Positions 1 through 5,690 of a stretch of DNA of 41,459 nucleotides are shown one piece after another (positions within the stretch are counted from its first letter, which is position 1; each line of letters opens with the position of its first letter). A program made the translations under genes and the position numbers. This stretch comes from a virus: positions 1 through 41,459 of IMG/VR virus record IMGVR_UViG_3300028920_000140; one strand, written 5' to 3'. A model generated the notes under the pieces. The model did no database searches. It was given only the letters and a program-made list of their open reading frames with translations, and was not told where the DNA came from.

Positions 1-155
1 GGCAAAACTTCTTTTCCCAAAATACCACCACTAAACGTGCCGTCAATTTCAATTTTATCCAGCTCCTGACAAAGTTCTTTTCCTTTCTCATGTCCGAAAA
101 CTTTGTGCATCATATTGTACAGATTTCTCTTGTTGATCTTTAATATTTCATTCAT
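1..155 (-). CDS. Partial phage protein, 5' part of paralogue copy B
   Basis: Start ATG is at 155-153, sharing its A with the TAA of the M15 peptidase gene (TAATG overlap), after a GGGGG ribosome binding site. The 51 complete codons here (MNEILKINKRNLYNMMHKVF at the start) align almost residue for residue with the complete gene at 41104-41373. The gene runs off the left edge. Its C-terminal part is probably the fragment at 41370-41459. Function unknown: a small soluble protein with no motif I recognise. Seen: homology between the two copies. Inferred: that the two window ends belong to one gene. Confidence 0.75.
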   Translation of the reverse strand, partial: MNEILKINKRNLYNMMHKVFGHEKGKELCQELDKIEIDGTFSGGILGKEVL

Positions 156-568
156 TATTTCCCCCTCTTATCAAGCCTTACTTTCTTGCTCTTAAATGCG
201 AAATGCACACGATTATCCTTGTACAGGATTATCTCATTACAATTATTTCCGAACTCTTTTTCCAATAATACCTGCACTACTTCAACAGGCACAGCAACCT
301 CATTGCAGCCATGCATCACAGCAAGTACAAAGTCAAGTGCTTTGCCTTCAATGTGTAAACTGTTCTCAGCACCGCCTACTTCCTTATTATGCTTTTCGCA
401 TCTGTGTCCAGATGTAATGTAAATCACAAAATCTACAAACGCTTCTGAAAAAAGTGACGCAGTTGCTCTCAAATTGCCGAAGACTTTTAATGGAATATCA
501 TCACATCCGCATTGACAAAAAAGATCTTCTGCTGTTATTTCTTCTGTTCGCAAGTCAATTCTTTTCAT
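155..568 (-). CDS. Peptidase M15-like D-Ala-D-Ala carboxypeptidase (endolysin candidate)
   Basis: The 137-residue protein contains the M15 zinc-peptidase signature SxHxxGxALDF at residues 70-80 (H72, D79) and a downstream H122 in VHFAF. These three match the usual His-Asp-His zinc ligands of VanY/M15 enzymes that cut peptidoglycan cross-bridges. The preceding SGHRC..HN..VGG stretch (53-66) is typical of phage M15 proteins. The ATG at 568 is chosen because GGGGGAAAAG lies just upstream and the stop of the preceding 54-aa gene overlaps it (ATGA). No signal peptide or membrane segment is seen, so export would need a holin. It sits in the leftward operon, not beside the membrane genes at 37-38 kb. 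Family is well supported; the role as lysis enzyme is inferred. Confidence 0.82.
   Translation of the reverse strand: MKRIDLRTEEITAEDLFCQCGCDDIPLKVFGNLRATASLFSEAFVDFVIYITSGHRCEKHNKEVGGAENSLHIEGKALDFVLAVMHGCNEVAVPVEVVQVLLEKEFGNNCNEIILYKDNRVHFAFKSKKVRLDKRGK
538..568 (-). repeat. 31-bp repeat copy 1 at a gene start
   Basis: These 31 bases are identical to 995-1025. On the minus strand each copy begins at the ATG and encodes MKRIDLRTEE. The two genes downstream of the shared start are otherwise unrelated. Confidence 0.9.
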
Positions 569-729
569 CTTTTCCCCCACTCTTTTTGTTTAGTAAATTT
601 CACCCAGCTTTTCTTATCTGGCTTTTCCTTTTTCTTCGCTTCTGAGTTACCACTTGTTGCAATCCATTGTATCGGTACGAAATACTCACATCTTAGTATT
701 CCTTTGAGTCTCATACATTCATAATTCAT
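565..729 (-). CDS. Hypothetical protein, 54 aa, basic
   Basis: Start ATG at 729 follows an excellent GGAGGTGGATAA ribosome binding site. The stop TGA overlaps the ATG of the M15 peptidase gene. The product (MNYECMRLKGILRCEY at the start) has a Lys/Glu-rich second half and two cysteines, C5 and C14. I do not recognise the family. The tight coupling and strong site make it a real gene despite its size. Context is the leftward early operon. Confidence 0.65.
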   Translation of the reverse strand: MNYECMRLKGILRCEYFVPIQWIATSGNSEAKKKEKPDKKSWVKFTKQKEWGKR

Positions 730-770
730 TTATCCACCTCCTTATTAATCAGATCCAGTTGTGTGCAATG

Positions 771-1025
771 TTACAAAGCAGCAAGTCTATCACAAAAACT
801 GTCAATTTCTTCATCTGTCATCTCCATATTTATATCTTCAATTACACGGCTTACAATATTATCCCAATAAAGTTCTCTAATCTTCCAATCAGGCGTATCT
901 ATATAATGTTTTTCACCGTTAGCAGTATAGTGGTCTAACCATTGGTTAATCATATCTTCCAATTGACCATCCGGTAAAGAACTGCATGACTTAGTTTCTT
1001 CTGTTCGCAAGTCAATTCTTTTCAT
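771..1025 (-). CDS. Hypothetical acidic protein, 84 aa
   Basis: Start ATG at 1025 follows GAGGTGACAAC and overlaps the stop of the upstream gene (ATGA). The first ten residues, MKRIDLRTEE, are encoded by a 31-bp segment repeated exactly at the start of the M15 gene. The rest is acidic and rich in Trp, Asp and Glu (for example DMINQWLDHY and MTDEEIDSFC). No known domain recognised. It looks soluble, with no membrane segment. The duplicated N-terminus may come from recombination between gene starts. Confidence 0.6.
   Translation of the reverse strand: MKRIDLRTEETKSCSSLPDGQLEDMINQWLDHYTANGEKHYIDTPDWKIRELYWDNIVSRVIEDINMEMTDEEIDSFCDRLAAL
995..1025 (-). repeat. 31-bp repeat copy 2 at a gene start
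   Basis: Exact second copy of the 538-568 segment, starting at the ATG of the 84-aa gene and encoding MKRIDLRTEE in the same frame. Confidence 0.9.
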
Positions 1026-1225
1026 GTTGTCACCTCATACTTTTTTTTCTTTTTATATATCCTGTCAGATTTGTTTTCGTCCAATATGCAATACATAGCA
1101 CAGTTAATCGGAAGTTTAGCTTCACGTGCTTTTCTTGTTAGCTCTGCATTAGCTGCTTCCGGGCAAGTTTCAAAATCTGGACAAGATTTCTGATAACAGT
1201 AAGCACGGTCTTTATAGCACATCAT
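1022..1225 (-). CDS. Cysteine-rich hypothetical protein, 67 aa
   Basis: Start at 1225 (tandem ATG ATG) follows GGAGGTAAAGCA. The stop overlaps the next start. Cysteines at 3, 9, 15, 21, 42 and 46 are spread over the whole protein, and the last quarter is a Lys-rich run. The spacing suggests a small metal-binding protein, but no named zinc-finger pattern fits cleanly. Belongs to the coupled leftward gene chain. Function unknown. Confidence 0.6.
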   Translation of the reverse strand: MMCYKDRAYCYQKSCPDFETCPEAANAELTRKAREAKLPINCAMYCILDENKSDRIYKKKKKYEVTT

Positions 1226-1623
1226 TGCTTTACCTCCTTTGCATCAACAGCCAGCTCTTCATCAATCCAGCCGCGAATGTCCATGCCCTTAGATTCTAAC
1301 CAGTCAAGATGCCATACTCTGTAATAGACATTAAAACCATTATCAAGAAAACCAAATTGTGTAAATCCGGATATATTATTTCTTTCCAGTTCAAAATGTT
1401 TGCAAAACTCGTTTTTTTCTTCATGTGTCATATCGTCAATATCTCTGAGGATCGGTTTGCAATCTCCGGCATAATGAAACTGCCTACAGGAATTAACATT
1501 GTTTGTAACAAGTTCGTCATATTCACCGTTTGTATTAATTCCAATTAGTTTAAATATACCGTTAGTTGTTTTTATTTTTTGACCTATCATCCTTCCCCAC
1601 GATCTAGCATCTAGTTTTTTCAT
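1222..1623 (-). CDS. Hypothetical protein, 133 aa
   Basis: Start ATG at 1623 is preferred over an upstream in-frame ATG at 1635 because GGAGGCACAT lies directly before it and the stop of a 20-codon ORF overlaps it. The protein has a Lys/Arg N-terminus, a possible beta-rich middle (TTNGIFKLIGINTNGEYDE) and an aromatic C-terminal half ending in an acidic segment. No family recognised. It is the first sizeable gene after the hairpin leader at 1687-1756 and could be controlled by it. Confidence 0.65.
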   Translation of the reverse strand: MKKLDARSWGRMIGQKIKTTNGIFKLIGINTNGEYDELVTNNVNSCRQFHYAGDCKPILRDIDDMTHEEKNEFCKHFELERNNISGFTQFGFLDNGFNVYYRVWHLDWLESKGMDIRGWIDEELAVDAKEVKQ

Positions 1624-1682
1624 ATGTGCCTCCATGTTTTACGCTTTATGCACATTTCTATAGTTTTCCAGATTTCTTTCAC
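1620..1682 (-). CDS. Micro-ORF, 20 aa, behind a masked ribosome binding site
   Basis: GTG start at 1682, eight bases after AGGGAGG. The product is MKEIWKTIEMCIKRKTWRHI. Its TGA overlaps the ATG of the 133-aa gene, and the GGAGG of that gene lies inside it, the arrangement of a leader peptide or a translational coupler. Its ribosome binding site forms the 3' arm of the long hairpin described at 1687-1756. Whether it is translated is not shown. Confidence 0.4.
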   Translation of the reverse strand: MKEIWKTIEMCIKRKTWRHI

Positions 1683-1686
1683 GATA

Positions 1687-1756
1687 GTTGCCTCCCTATG
1701 GCAATTGTTAATAAATTTCTTTATCAATAACTGCCATCCTGTACAGGGAGGACAAC
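1687..1756 (-). ncRNA. Long 5'-leader hairpin masking AGGGAGG (cis-regulatory RNA candidate)
   Basis: Read on the minus strand, the transcript would fold into one long stem. GUUG-U-CCUCCCU at its 5' side pairs with AGGGAGG-CAAC at its 3' side. An inner 16-bp stem (1736-1721 with 1714-1699) has 13 Watson-Crick pairs, two G-U pairs and one mismatch around a 6-base loop. An 8-base internal loop interrupts the strand at 1737-1744. The paired AGGGAGG is the ribosome binding site of the 20-codon ORF starting at 1682. The consensus promoter at 1770-1797 would start RNA only a few bases before the hairpin. The structure is read directly from the sequence; regulation is inferred. Confidence 0.65.
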
Positions 1757-1834
1757 TAAAGATGCACAAAGTATACACATTGCAACACATATGTCAAGCA
1801 GTCTCCAGTCCTGCACGGTTAATTTATTTTCCAT
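1724..1834 (-). CDS. Possible 36-aa membrane micro-ORF
   Basis: ATG at 1834 follows GAGGAGG at a nine-base distance and overlaps the end of the 121-aa gene. The product has one hydrophobic stretch (residues 14-31: DICVAMCILCASLVVLP). The same bases contain a consensus promoter and half of the leader hairpin, so the open frame may be incidental. Confidence 0.3.
   Translation of the reverse strand: MENKLTVQDWRLLDICVAMCILCASLVVLPVQDGSY
1770..1797 (-). promoter_or_regulatory. Internal leftward promoter, TTGACA-16-TATACT
   Basis: On the minus strand TTGACA (1797-1792) and TATACT (1775-1770) are separated by 16 bases. That is a perfect -35 and a near-perfect -10 element. Transcription would begin near 1763, immediately before the long hairpin, and run into the 133-aa gene and the rest of the leftward operon. 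Confidence 0.65.
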
Positions 1835-2189
1835 TGCCATCATCCTCCTCTTCAACTTTTTTTAAAGTAACTTCTCCGACAAAATCATAATTTTCCATAT
1901 ACCACTCTTCTGTCTGTTCGCAATCCATTGATTTTTCACAGACGCAGCATTCTGCTTCTTTATTTTCGTGCAGACATCTATAGTTTTCCCTGTTATCGGT
2001 TTCTGTAAAATGCGATTCGGAGACTACTTTTGCACATCCAATTGCTCCGCTCATCACTTCCGGAGAAAAGCCTTCGTTTTCTTCGTATGAGTTTCGTATC
2101 CACTCATCGCATAGCTTCTTTGCTTCTTCTTCCGTTTTGCACCACTCATACAATGATTCTTCGTTATTGTAAACAAGATATTTATACAT
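1824..2189 (-). CDS. Hypothetical acidic Cys-rich protein, 121 aa
   Basis: ATG at 2189 shares a base with the TAA of the mini-NrdD gene (TAATG) and follows GAGGCGAAGTA. The protein is strongly acidic, with a CxxC motif (ECCVCEKSMDC) near residues 80-90 and many Glu residues at both ends. The N-terminal MYKYLVYNNEESLYEWCKTE resembles short phage proteins of unknown function. I cannot assign a role. The Cys cluster may bind a metal. Confidence 0.6.
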   Translation of the reverse strand: MYKYLVYNNEESLYEWCKTEEEAKKLCDEWIRNSYEENEGFSPEVMSGAIGCAKVVSESHFTETDNRENYRCLHENKEAECCVCEKSMDCEQTEEWYMENYDFVGEVTLKKVEEEDDGNGK

Positions 2190-2362
2190 TACTTCGCCTC
2201 CTCAACCTTCTCTTCTGTATCGTCTTTGGTCTTGTTCATATCGAATGTTTTTCGCTGTCTGTACTCTTCTTTTTTTCCTTTGTTCCAGTTCTGCACTGGA
2301 CGGTAGTATCCGACAACTCTACTATACGTTTCCATCGGTAAATTGCATTTCACTTTTGCCAT
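2189..2362 (-). CDS. Stand-alone glycyl-radical C-terminal domain of anaerobic ribonucleotide reductase (NrdD-like), 57 aa
   Basis: Residues 11-40 carry the C-terminal signature of class III ribonucleotide reductase: YSRVVGYYRPVQNWNKGK followed by the E..R.RKTF block. G18 in RVVGY corresponds to the glycine that holds the catalytic radical. The rest of NrdD (ATP cone, barrel, zinc-finger Cys) is absent. The gene is complete: ATG at 2362 after GAGGAAAATTTT, stop sharing a base with the next ATG, and an acidic 17-residue tail. By analogy with the known spare glycyl-radical protein YfiD/GrcA, which replaces the damaged C-terminus of pyruvate formate-lyase, it may repair oxygen-cleaved host NrdD. 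It could instead modulate NrdD or its activase. The match to the motif is strong; the function is inferred. Confidence 0.85.
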   Translation of the reverse strand: MAKVKCNLPMETYSRVVGYYRPVQNWNKGKKEEYRQRKTFDMNKTKDDTEEKVEEAK

Positions 2363-2372
2363 AAAATTTTCC

Positions 2373-2564
2373 TCATTGCATTGTTTTATTTCTTTTTTTT
2401 AATTCTTCACTGACAAGCTGGAACCTGCAATTTTCGTCAAGCATACTCAATAAGTTAGCTTCCAGAAAATTAACATATTCAGAAGTAAATCTGCCTTGGG
2501 AATCCTTGCAATCCTGTTTTCTGCCTGTCATATAATCTTTTCGTAATAATTCTTGTAGCTTCAT
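2373..2564 (-). CDS. Hypothetical protein, 63 aa
   Basis: ATG at 2564 follows GGGGGAAAAA, and the TGA of the resolvase gene overlaps it (ATGA), so translation is coupled. The product is charged and helical (MKLQELLRKDYMTGRKQDCK at the start) with no membrane segment or motif recognised. It sits between the RuvC-like resolvase and the mini-NrdD gene. Confidence 0.6.
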   Translation of the reverse strand: MKLQELLRKDYMTGRKQDCKDSQGRFTSEYVNFLEANLLSMLDENCRFQLVSEELKKRNKTMQ

Positions 2565-3091
2565 TTTTTCCCCCATTTCCTTCTGGCATATTCTGCAATC
2601 GCGATAGCGTCAGATCTTCCGTCAAGCAATCCGCCACGGCAACCATATATATCAGGGTCGAAAAAATTCTGATTAACAAAATCCGCTGTTGTTTGCTTTT
2701 TCTCTTCTGCTGTGCCTTTTATTTCCAGTTTCAGAAATTTTTTCCACGTTGCCGGAGGAACTATTTTAAAAATATAGCAGTTTGTCATAGAGCTTATAAG
2801 TTCAAGGGCGTTTATTATATCTCTGTAATTCATGCCAGAGGCAAAAGCATTCTTTGTTCCAGACGTTTTCATCGGCTGTGGTTGTTCAAGTGCTACAATG
2901 AATTTTTCTTTGCTCAGAATCGCATTGTTAAGCGTTTTTGTTTTAATAAATAAATTAAAAGTGTCGCAAACCTTACCCTTTAATAATCCAGTTTTTCGTA
3001 CGGCAAGATCAATTACTTCAGCAGTGTTTTCATTGTCTCGGATTATTGCAATTGCTCCTGTTGCTCCCGGGTCTATTCCTATATACAGCAT
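2561..3091 (-). CDS. RuvC-like Holliday junction resolvase
   Basis: 176 residues with an RNase-H fold signature: IGIDPGATGA at the N-terminus (D7), an acidic position in ALEQPQP (E69), and a C-terminal LDGRSDAIAIAEYARR (D157, D161). These are the usual metal-binding acids of RuvC-type resolvases, which resolve four-way junctions before packaging. The ATG at 3091 follows a G-rich site (GGGGGGG-ATT). It sits with SSB and a Sak4-like ATPase, so it probably belongs to a recombination module. Length is normal for phage RuvC-like enzymes. It could instead be a related structure-specific nuclease. Confidence 0.8.
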   Translation of the reverse strand: MLYIGIDPGATGAIAIIRDNENTAEVIDLAVRKTGLLKGKVCDTFNLFIKTKTLNNAILSKEKFIVALEQPQPMKTSGTKNAFASGMNYRDIINALELISSMTNCYIFKIVPPATWKKFLKLEIKGTAEEKKQTTADFVNQNFFDPDIYGCRGGLLDGRSDAIAIAEYARRKWGKK

Positions 3092-3102
3092 AATCCCCCC
3101 CC

Positions 3103-3543
3103 TCAGAATGGTAAGTCATCATCATTATCAACAAAATCCCTAACACTGTCCGGAGTAGATTCAGGAAGTTTAGATTGTTTTTCAGAATTATGTAAAGGAT
3201 TATAATATTGTTTTTCACCGTCTGATGTCTGTTTCGAATCCAGAAACTTAATTGTGTTGGCAATAATCCCAGTAGTGTACTTCTTGCCGCTGCCGTCTTT
3301 AGATTCATATTCCTCTGTTTTAATTTTGCCTTCAAGATACAACTTACTTCCCTTCTTAACATACTGTTCACACAATTCAGCAATTTTTCCGAATGCTGTT
3401 ATCCGATGCCATTCAGTTTCTTTTTTATCCTTGTATTTTTCAGTTGTTGCAAGCGAAAACTTGCAGATACATAAGCCTGAATCAGTGTTAAATGTTTCCG
3501 GATCTTTTCCGACATTGCCAATTAATATTACCTTATTAAGCAT
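3103..3543 (-). CDS. ssb: Single-stranded DNA-binding protein
   Basis: 146 residues with a canonical SSB OB fold: MLNKVILIGNVGKDPE at the start, FSLATTE, TEWHRITAFGKIAE and GSKLYLEGKIKTEEYESKDG. A Ser/Gln/Lys-rich linker follows, then the acidic tip DNDDDLPF (139-146) that binds partner proteins. All family landmarks are present, so it should coat single strands during replication and recombination. The gene overlaps the coiled-coil gene upstream by a few bases. Sak4-type annealases are known to depend on a cognate SSB, and a Sak4-like gene lies two genes upstream. Confidence 0.95.
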   Translation of the reverse strand: MLNKVILIGNVGKDPETFNTDSGLCICKFSLATTEKYKDKKETEWHRITAFGKIAELCEQYVKKGSKLYLEGKIKTEEYESKDGSGKKYTTGIIANTIKFLDSKQTSDGEKQYYNPLHNSEKQSKLPESTPDSVRDFVDNDDDLPF

Positions 3544-3928
3544 TGTTTTGCCTCCGTTCTGTTATTTCTCTTATTTTTGTGTTCGATTCATAGATTTCAT
3601 CATAAAAATGTTTAATATCTTCGTAAATCTCAGCTTCCAGTTTTTCAATCAAGTCTTTAAGATCATTTTCCTGCTTCTCTAATTCAAGCCATTTTTTCTT
3701 ATTGCCGCTTTCTTCAGCGTCCATCATTTTTGAAAAAATCAATTTTGCTTGTTTGTTTAGCTTGCTTAAATCAGTAGTTTCTTCATACTCGGATATCTTG
3801 CATCTTGCATAGTCAAGTTTTCTTTTCCAGTATCTAACATCATCCTGCTCAAGATGTCCATGCCGTAATTCCCGGAGATTGTCCAAGGTGTCGTTAATCA
3901 TTTTAATCAATTCCTGCTTATCTTTCAT
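3536..3928 (-). CDS. Coiled-coil hypothetical protein, 130 aa
   Basis: Almost wholly helical and charged. Long heptad-like stretches (residues 55-125, for example WLELEKQENDLKDLIEKLEA) predict coiled coil. It lies between the HTH protein and SSB, overlapping both by a few bases, so it is co-translated with the recombination genes. No catalytic motif seen. It could be a DNA-metabolism accessory protein, but this is context only. Confidence 0.7.
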   Translation of the reverse strand: MKDKQELIKMINDTLDNLRELRHGHLEQDDVRYWKRKLDYARCKISEYEETTDLSKLNKQAKLIFSKMMDAEESGNKKKWLELEKQENDLKDLIEKLEAEIYEDIKHFYDEIYESNTKIREITERRQNNA

Positions 3929-4196
3929 CTGTTTTTCTCCGTAATTCCATTTTAATTAATGTTGGAAGAATTTCAATGCCTAATTTTTCTTCCAGTATGC
4001 GGAAAACCGTATCAGACCAGCCAAGAGGGACAGAATCTTGTTCAGAAAAATTAATGCACCTATAAAGCAGGGCTGGTGTAATTCCTGTTTTCTTAGCGAA
4101 AGTAGCCGGATTGTGGTATCCGGCTTTAATCATTCTGATCTTTATCTGGTCTCTTAGGAAATCCAGTCTTTTTCTTTTCTGTGCTGTTATTCTCAT
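3918..4196 (-). CDS. Small HTH DNA-binding protein, 92 aa
   Basis: A helix-turn-helix of XRE type is visible at about residues 30-50 (ATFAKKTGITPALLYRCIN), flanked by a basic N-terminus and a C-terminal helix. ATG at 4196 follows GAAGGGAAAAA and overlaps the TGA of the Sak4-like gene. It is encoded inside the recombination operon, downstream of the operator-bearing promoter at 5336-5364, so it is one candidate for the protein that binds those operators. Other candidates are the 54-aa protein at 6855 or the 57-aa protein at 9492. Confidence 0.7.
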   Translation of the reverse strand: MRITAQKRKRLDFLRDQIKIRMIKAGYHNPATFAKKTGITPALLYRCINFSEQDSVPLGWSDTVFRILEEKLGIEILPTLIKMELRRKTDER

Positions 4197-5299
4197 TTTT
4201 TCCCTTCCTTTTCTTGTTTTTCGATTTCATTTAAAACATATCCGTCTTTTTCTTTTTTATTCTTCACGCCCTTCATTTCAGCTTCTGCATATTTCATCAA
4301 AATCCATTCTTGCAGCTGTTTTTCAGTATATCCCGGAAATAGTGCTTTAACTTTTTCTATTATAGACTTCTGCATTTCATCCGCAAAAGGATAGTCATGT
4401 TGAGGAAGATGTATTGTAACATTTTTCTTCTCTGGCTCAGGTTTTTTCTCTGTTTCAATAGTTTCGTATAGTTTTTTCAATTCAGTAATTGTCATATCGT
4501 TAATATTCTTGTCTGTATATCTGGGAATATCGCCTTTCTTTAGATTCTTCAACTTAAAAAGCTCTCTGAGAGAATCAAGCATTTCTGTTTTTTCCTGATC
4601 TTCTTTATTTTTTTCTTTCTTATCTGCACCAGTATTAAGCCATTCTATCAAGGCTGCTCCAAAATCAACTCCAGGCTTCTCAATTATTTTGTCTTGAAAC
4701 TTACCTGTCCTGTCTTTTGACACTGTAAAATAATGATCAACTGTACCGTCCATAACCATTGTGAATTCATATTCAATTCCTTTTCTTTGCTCAGATCCCA
4801 TGCCGACTTTTGCTATGATTGTTTTTCCTTTTTCGTTCTTGTCCATTGCATATTCTGTTTTAGATCGTATAGTTACAATAATATGTAACTTGCTGGATAA
4901 CATAGACTGTATCCATCTGTCATAAACAGGAGTTCCCTCAGACCAAGCACGATAGGAATTGCCATTGTATTTAGTTGCTGTAAGCATTTCTACATGTTCT
5001 AGAAGTGTTTTCCAATAATGAGTAGAGCTGTCTACAATAAGAACATTGTATCCTGCTTTTTCTGCTTCCTGTACGCTTTTAATAAAGTCTTTAATCAAAA
5101 ATGGATTCGACACTTCGACAACATCAAAATCGAAGATGTCTGCATACAAAGATGCACTGCCATGCTCCGTGTCAATAACTGCAATCTTGCCGCCTATCCC
5201 AGTTGCAATAGAAAGAGCGGTGTAAGTTTTTCCTCCGCCGCTGGGACTTGTAATTGCAAGTCTTAATTTTGACTTGCTTTTTTCTGCTTTTTTAAACAT
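4193..5299 (-). CDS. Sak4-like RecA-fold ATPase (AAA_24), recombination mediator
   Basis: 368 residues. Walker A SPSGGGKT lies at 18-25 and Walker B LIVDSSTH at 87-94, followed by the RecA-like core up to about residue 235 (GVDFGAALIEWL). The C-terminal 130 residues are Lys/Glu-rich with a helical terminal domain. This layout fits phage Sak4-family single-strand annealing ATPases (remote Rad51 relatives), which work with the cognate SSB encoded two genes on. ATG at 5299 follows GAGGAGGCAAGAAAA. It is the first large gene behind the strong leftward promoter at 5336-5364. The C-terminal extension is longer than in the minimal Sak4 core; its role is unknown. Confidence 0.8.
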   Translation of the reverse strand: MFKKAEKSKSKLRLAITSPSGGGKTYTALSIATGIGGKIAVIDTEHGSASLYADIFDFDVVEVSNPFLIKDFIKSVQEAEKAGYNVLIVDSSTHYWKTLLEHVEMLTATKYNGNSYRAWSEGTPVYDRWIQSMLSSKLHIIVTIRSKTEYAMDKNEKGKTIIAKVGMGSEQRKGIEYEFTMVMDGTVDHYFTVSKDRTGKFQDKIIEKPGVDFGAALIEWLNTGADKKEKNKEDQEKTEMLDSLRELFKLKNLKKGDIPRYTDKNINDMTITELKKLYETIETEKKPEPEKKNVTIHLPQHDYPFADEMQKSIIEKVKALFPGYTEKQLQEWILMKYAEAEMKGVKNKKEKDGYVLNEIEKQEKEGKK

Positions 5300-5335
5300 T
5301 TTTCTTGCCTCCTCGAGTTAATAGAAAACTTACAT

Positions 5336-5364
5336 ACTATATTTCATTTTATAACTTATGTCAA
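5336..5364 (-). promoter_or_regulatory. Leftward promoter, TTGACA-17-TATAGT
   Basis: On the minus strand TTGACA (5364-5359) and TATAGT (5341-5336) are 17 bases apart, close to the sigma-70 consensus. It faces the Sak4-like gene. Its -35 box lies in the middle of three alternating AAGTTAT half-sites. Confidence 0.8.
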
Positions 5365-5381
5365 GTTATTTTTCATAACTT
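5351..5381. promoter_or_regulatory. Triple half-site operator over the -35 box
   Basis: Three 7-bp half-sites alternate in orientation at an exact 12-bp period: ATAACTT (5351-5357), AAGTTAT (5363-5369) and ATAACTT (5375-5381). Neighbouring pairs form two overlapping perfect inverted repeats, each with a 5-bp spacer. The first pair spans the -35 element, so occupancy should block the promoter. A related 19-bp site (14 of 19 positions) lies within the promoter at 6624-6651. Confidence 0.75.
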
Positions 5382-5504
5382 TTCTTTTGTGACCGAATAA
5401 AACAACAAAGTTGCAATCCCAGCAATTGCTAGAATAAAGCATATTTCAACAATTTCCGTTATAAAAACAGCCGAGATTTTAAGTTTTTTTATAAAGTTTT
5501 TCAT
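5373..5504 (-). CDS. Small membrane protein, 43 aa
   Basis: ATG at 5504 overlaps the TGA of the upstream 50-aa gene (ATGA). One strongly hydrophobic helix is predicted at residues 21-36 (ICFILAIAGIATLLFY) after a basic N-terminus, giving a single-pass inner-membrane peptide. No family recognised. Short early membrane peptides in phages often act in superinfection exclusion or as holin-like proteins, but nothing here proves that. Confidence 0.55.
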   Translation of the reverse strand: MKNFIKKLKISAVFITEIVEICFILAIAGIATLLFYSVTKEKL

Positions 5505-5653
5505 TCCCTGATCTCCATTATTTTTGCTTTTTCAGAAGCAGTCAACTTTTCTGCTTCCTGTTCTTTCTGAAACTCATAGTCGCTTTTTCCTGCTATTCCG
5601 TATAGAATTAAGAACAGCAATAAGATTATTAACGCTGTTATATTTTCTTTCAT
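5501..5653 (-). CDS. Small membrane protein, 50 aa
   Basis: ATG at 5653 follows AAAAGAGGTTAAG. The N-terminal half is a transmembrane segment (residues 5-21: ITALIILLLFLILYGIA) and the rest is a charged Lys/Glu helix that ends in the coupled start of the next gene. The topology (N-terminal anchor, charged helical tail) resembles a tiny i-spanin or regulator, without enough length to assign it. Confidence 0.55.
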   Translation of the reverse strand: MKENITALIILLLFLILYGIAGKSDYEFQKEQEAEKLTASEKAKIMEIRE

Positions 5654-5690
5654 CTTAACCTCTTTTGATCAGCTAAATTACATGGTCTAT

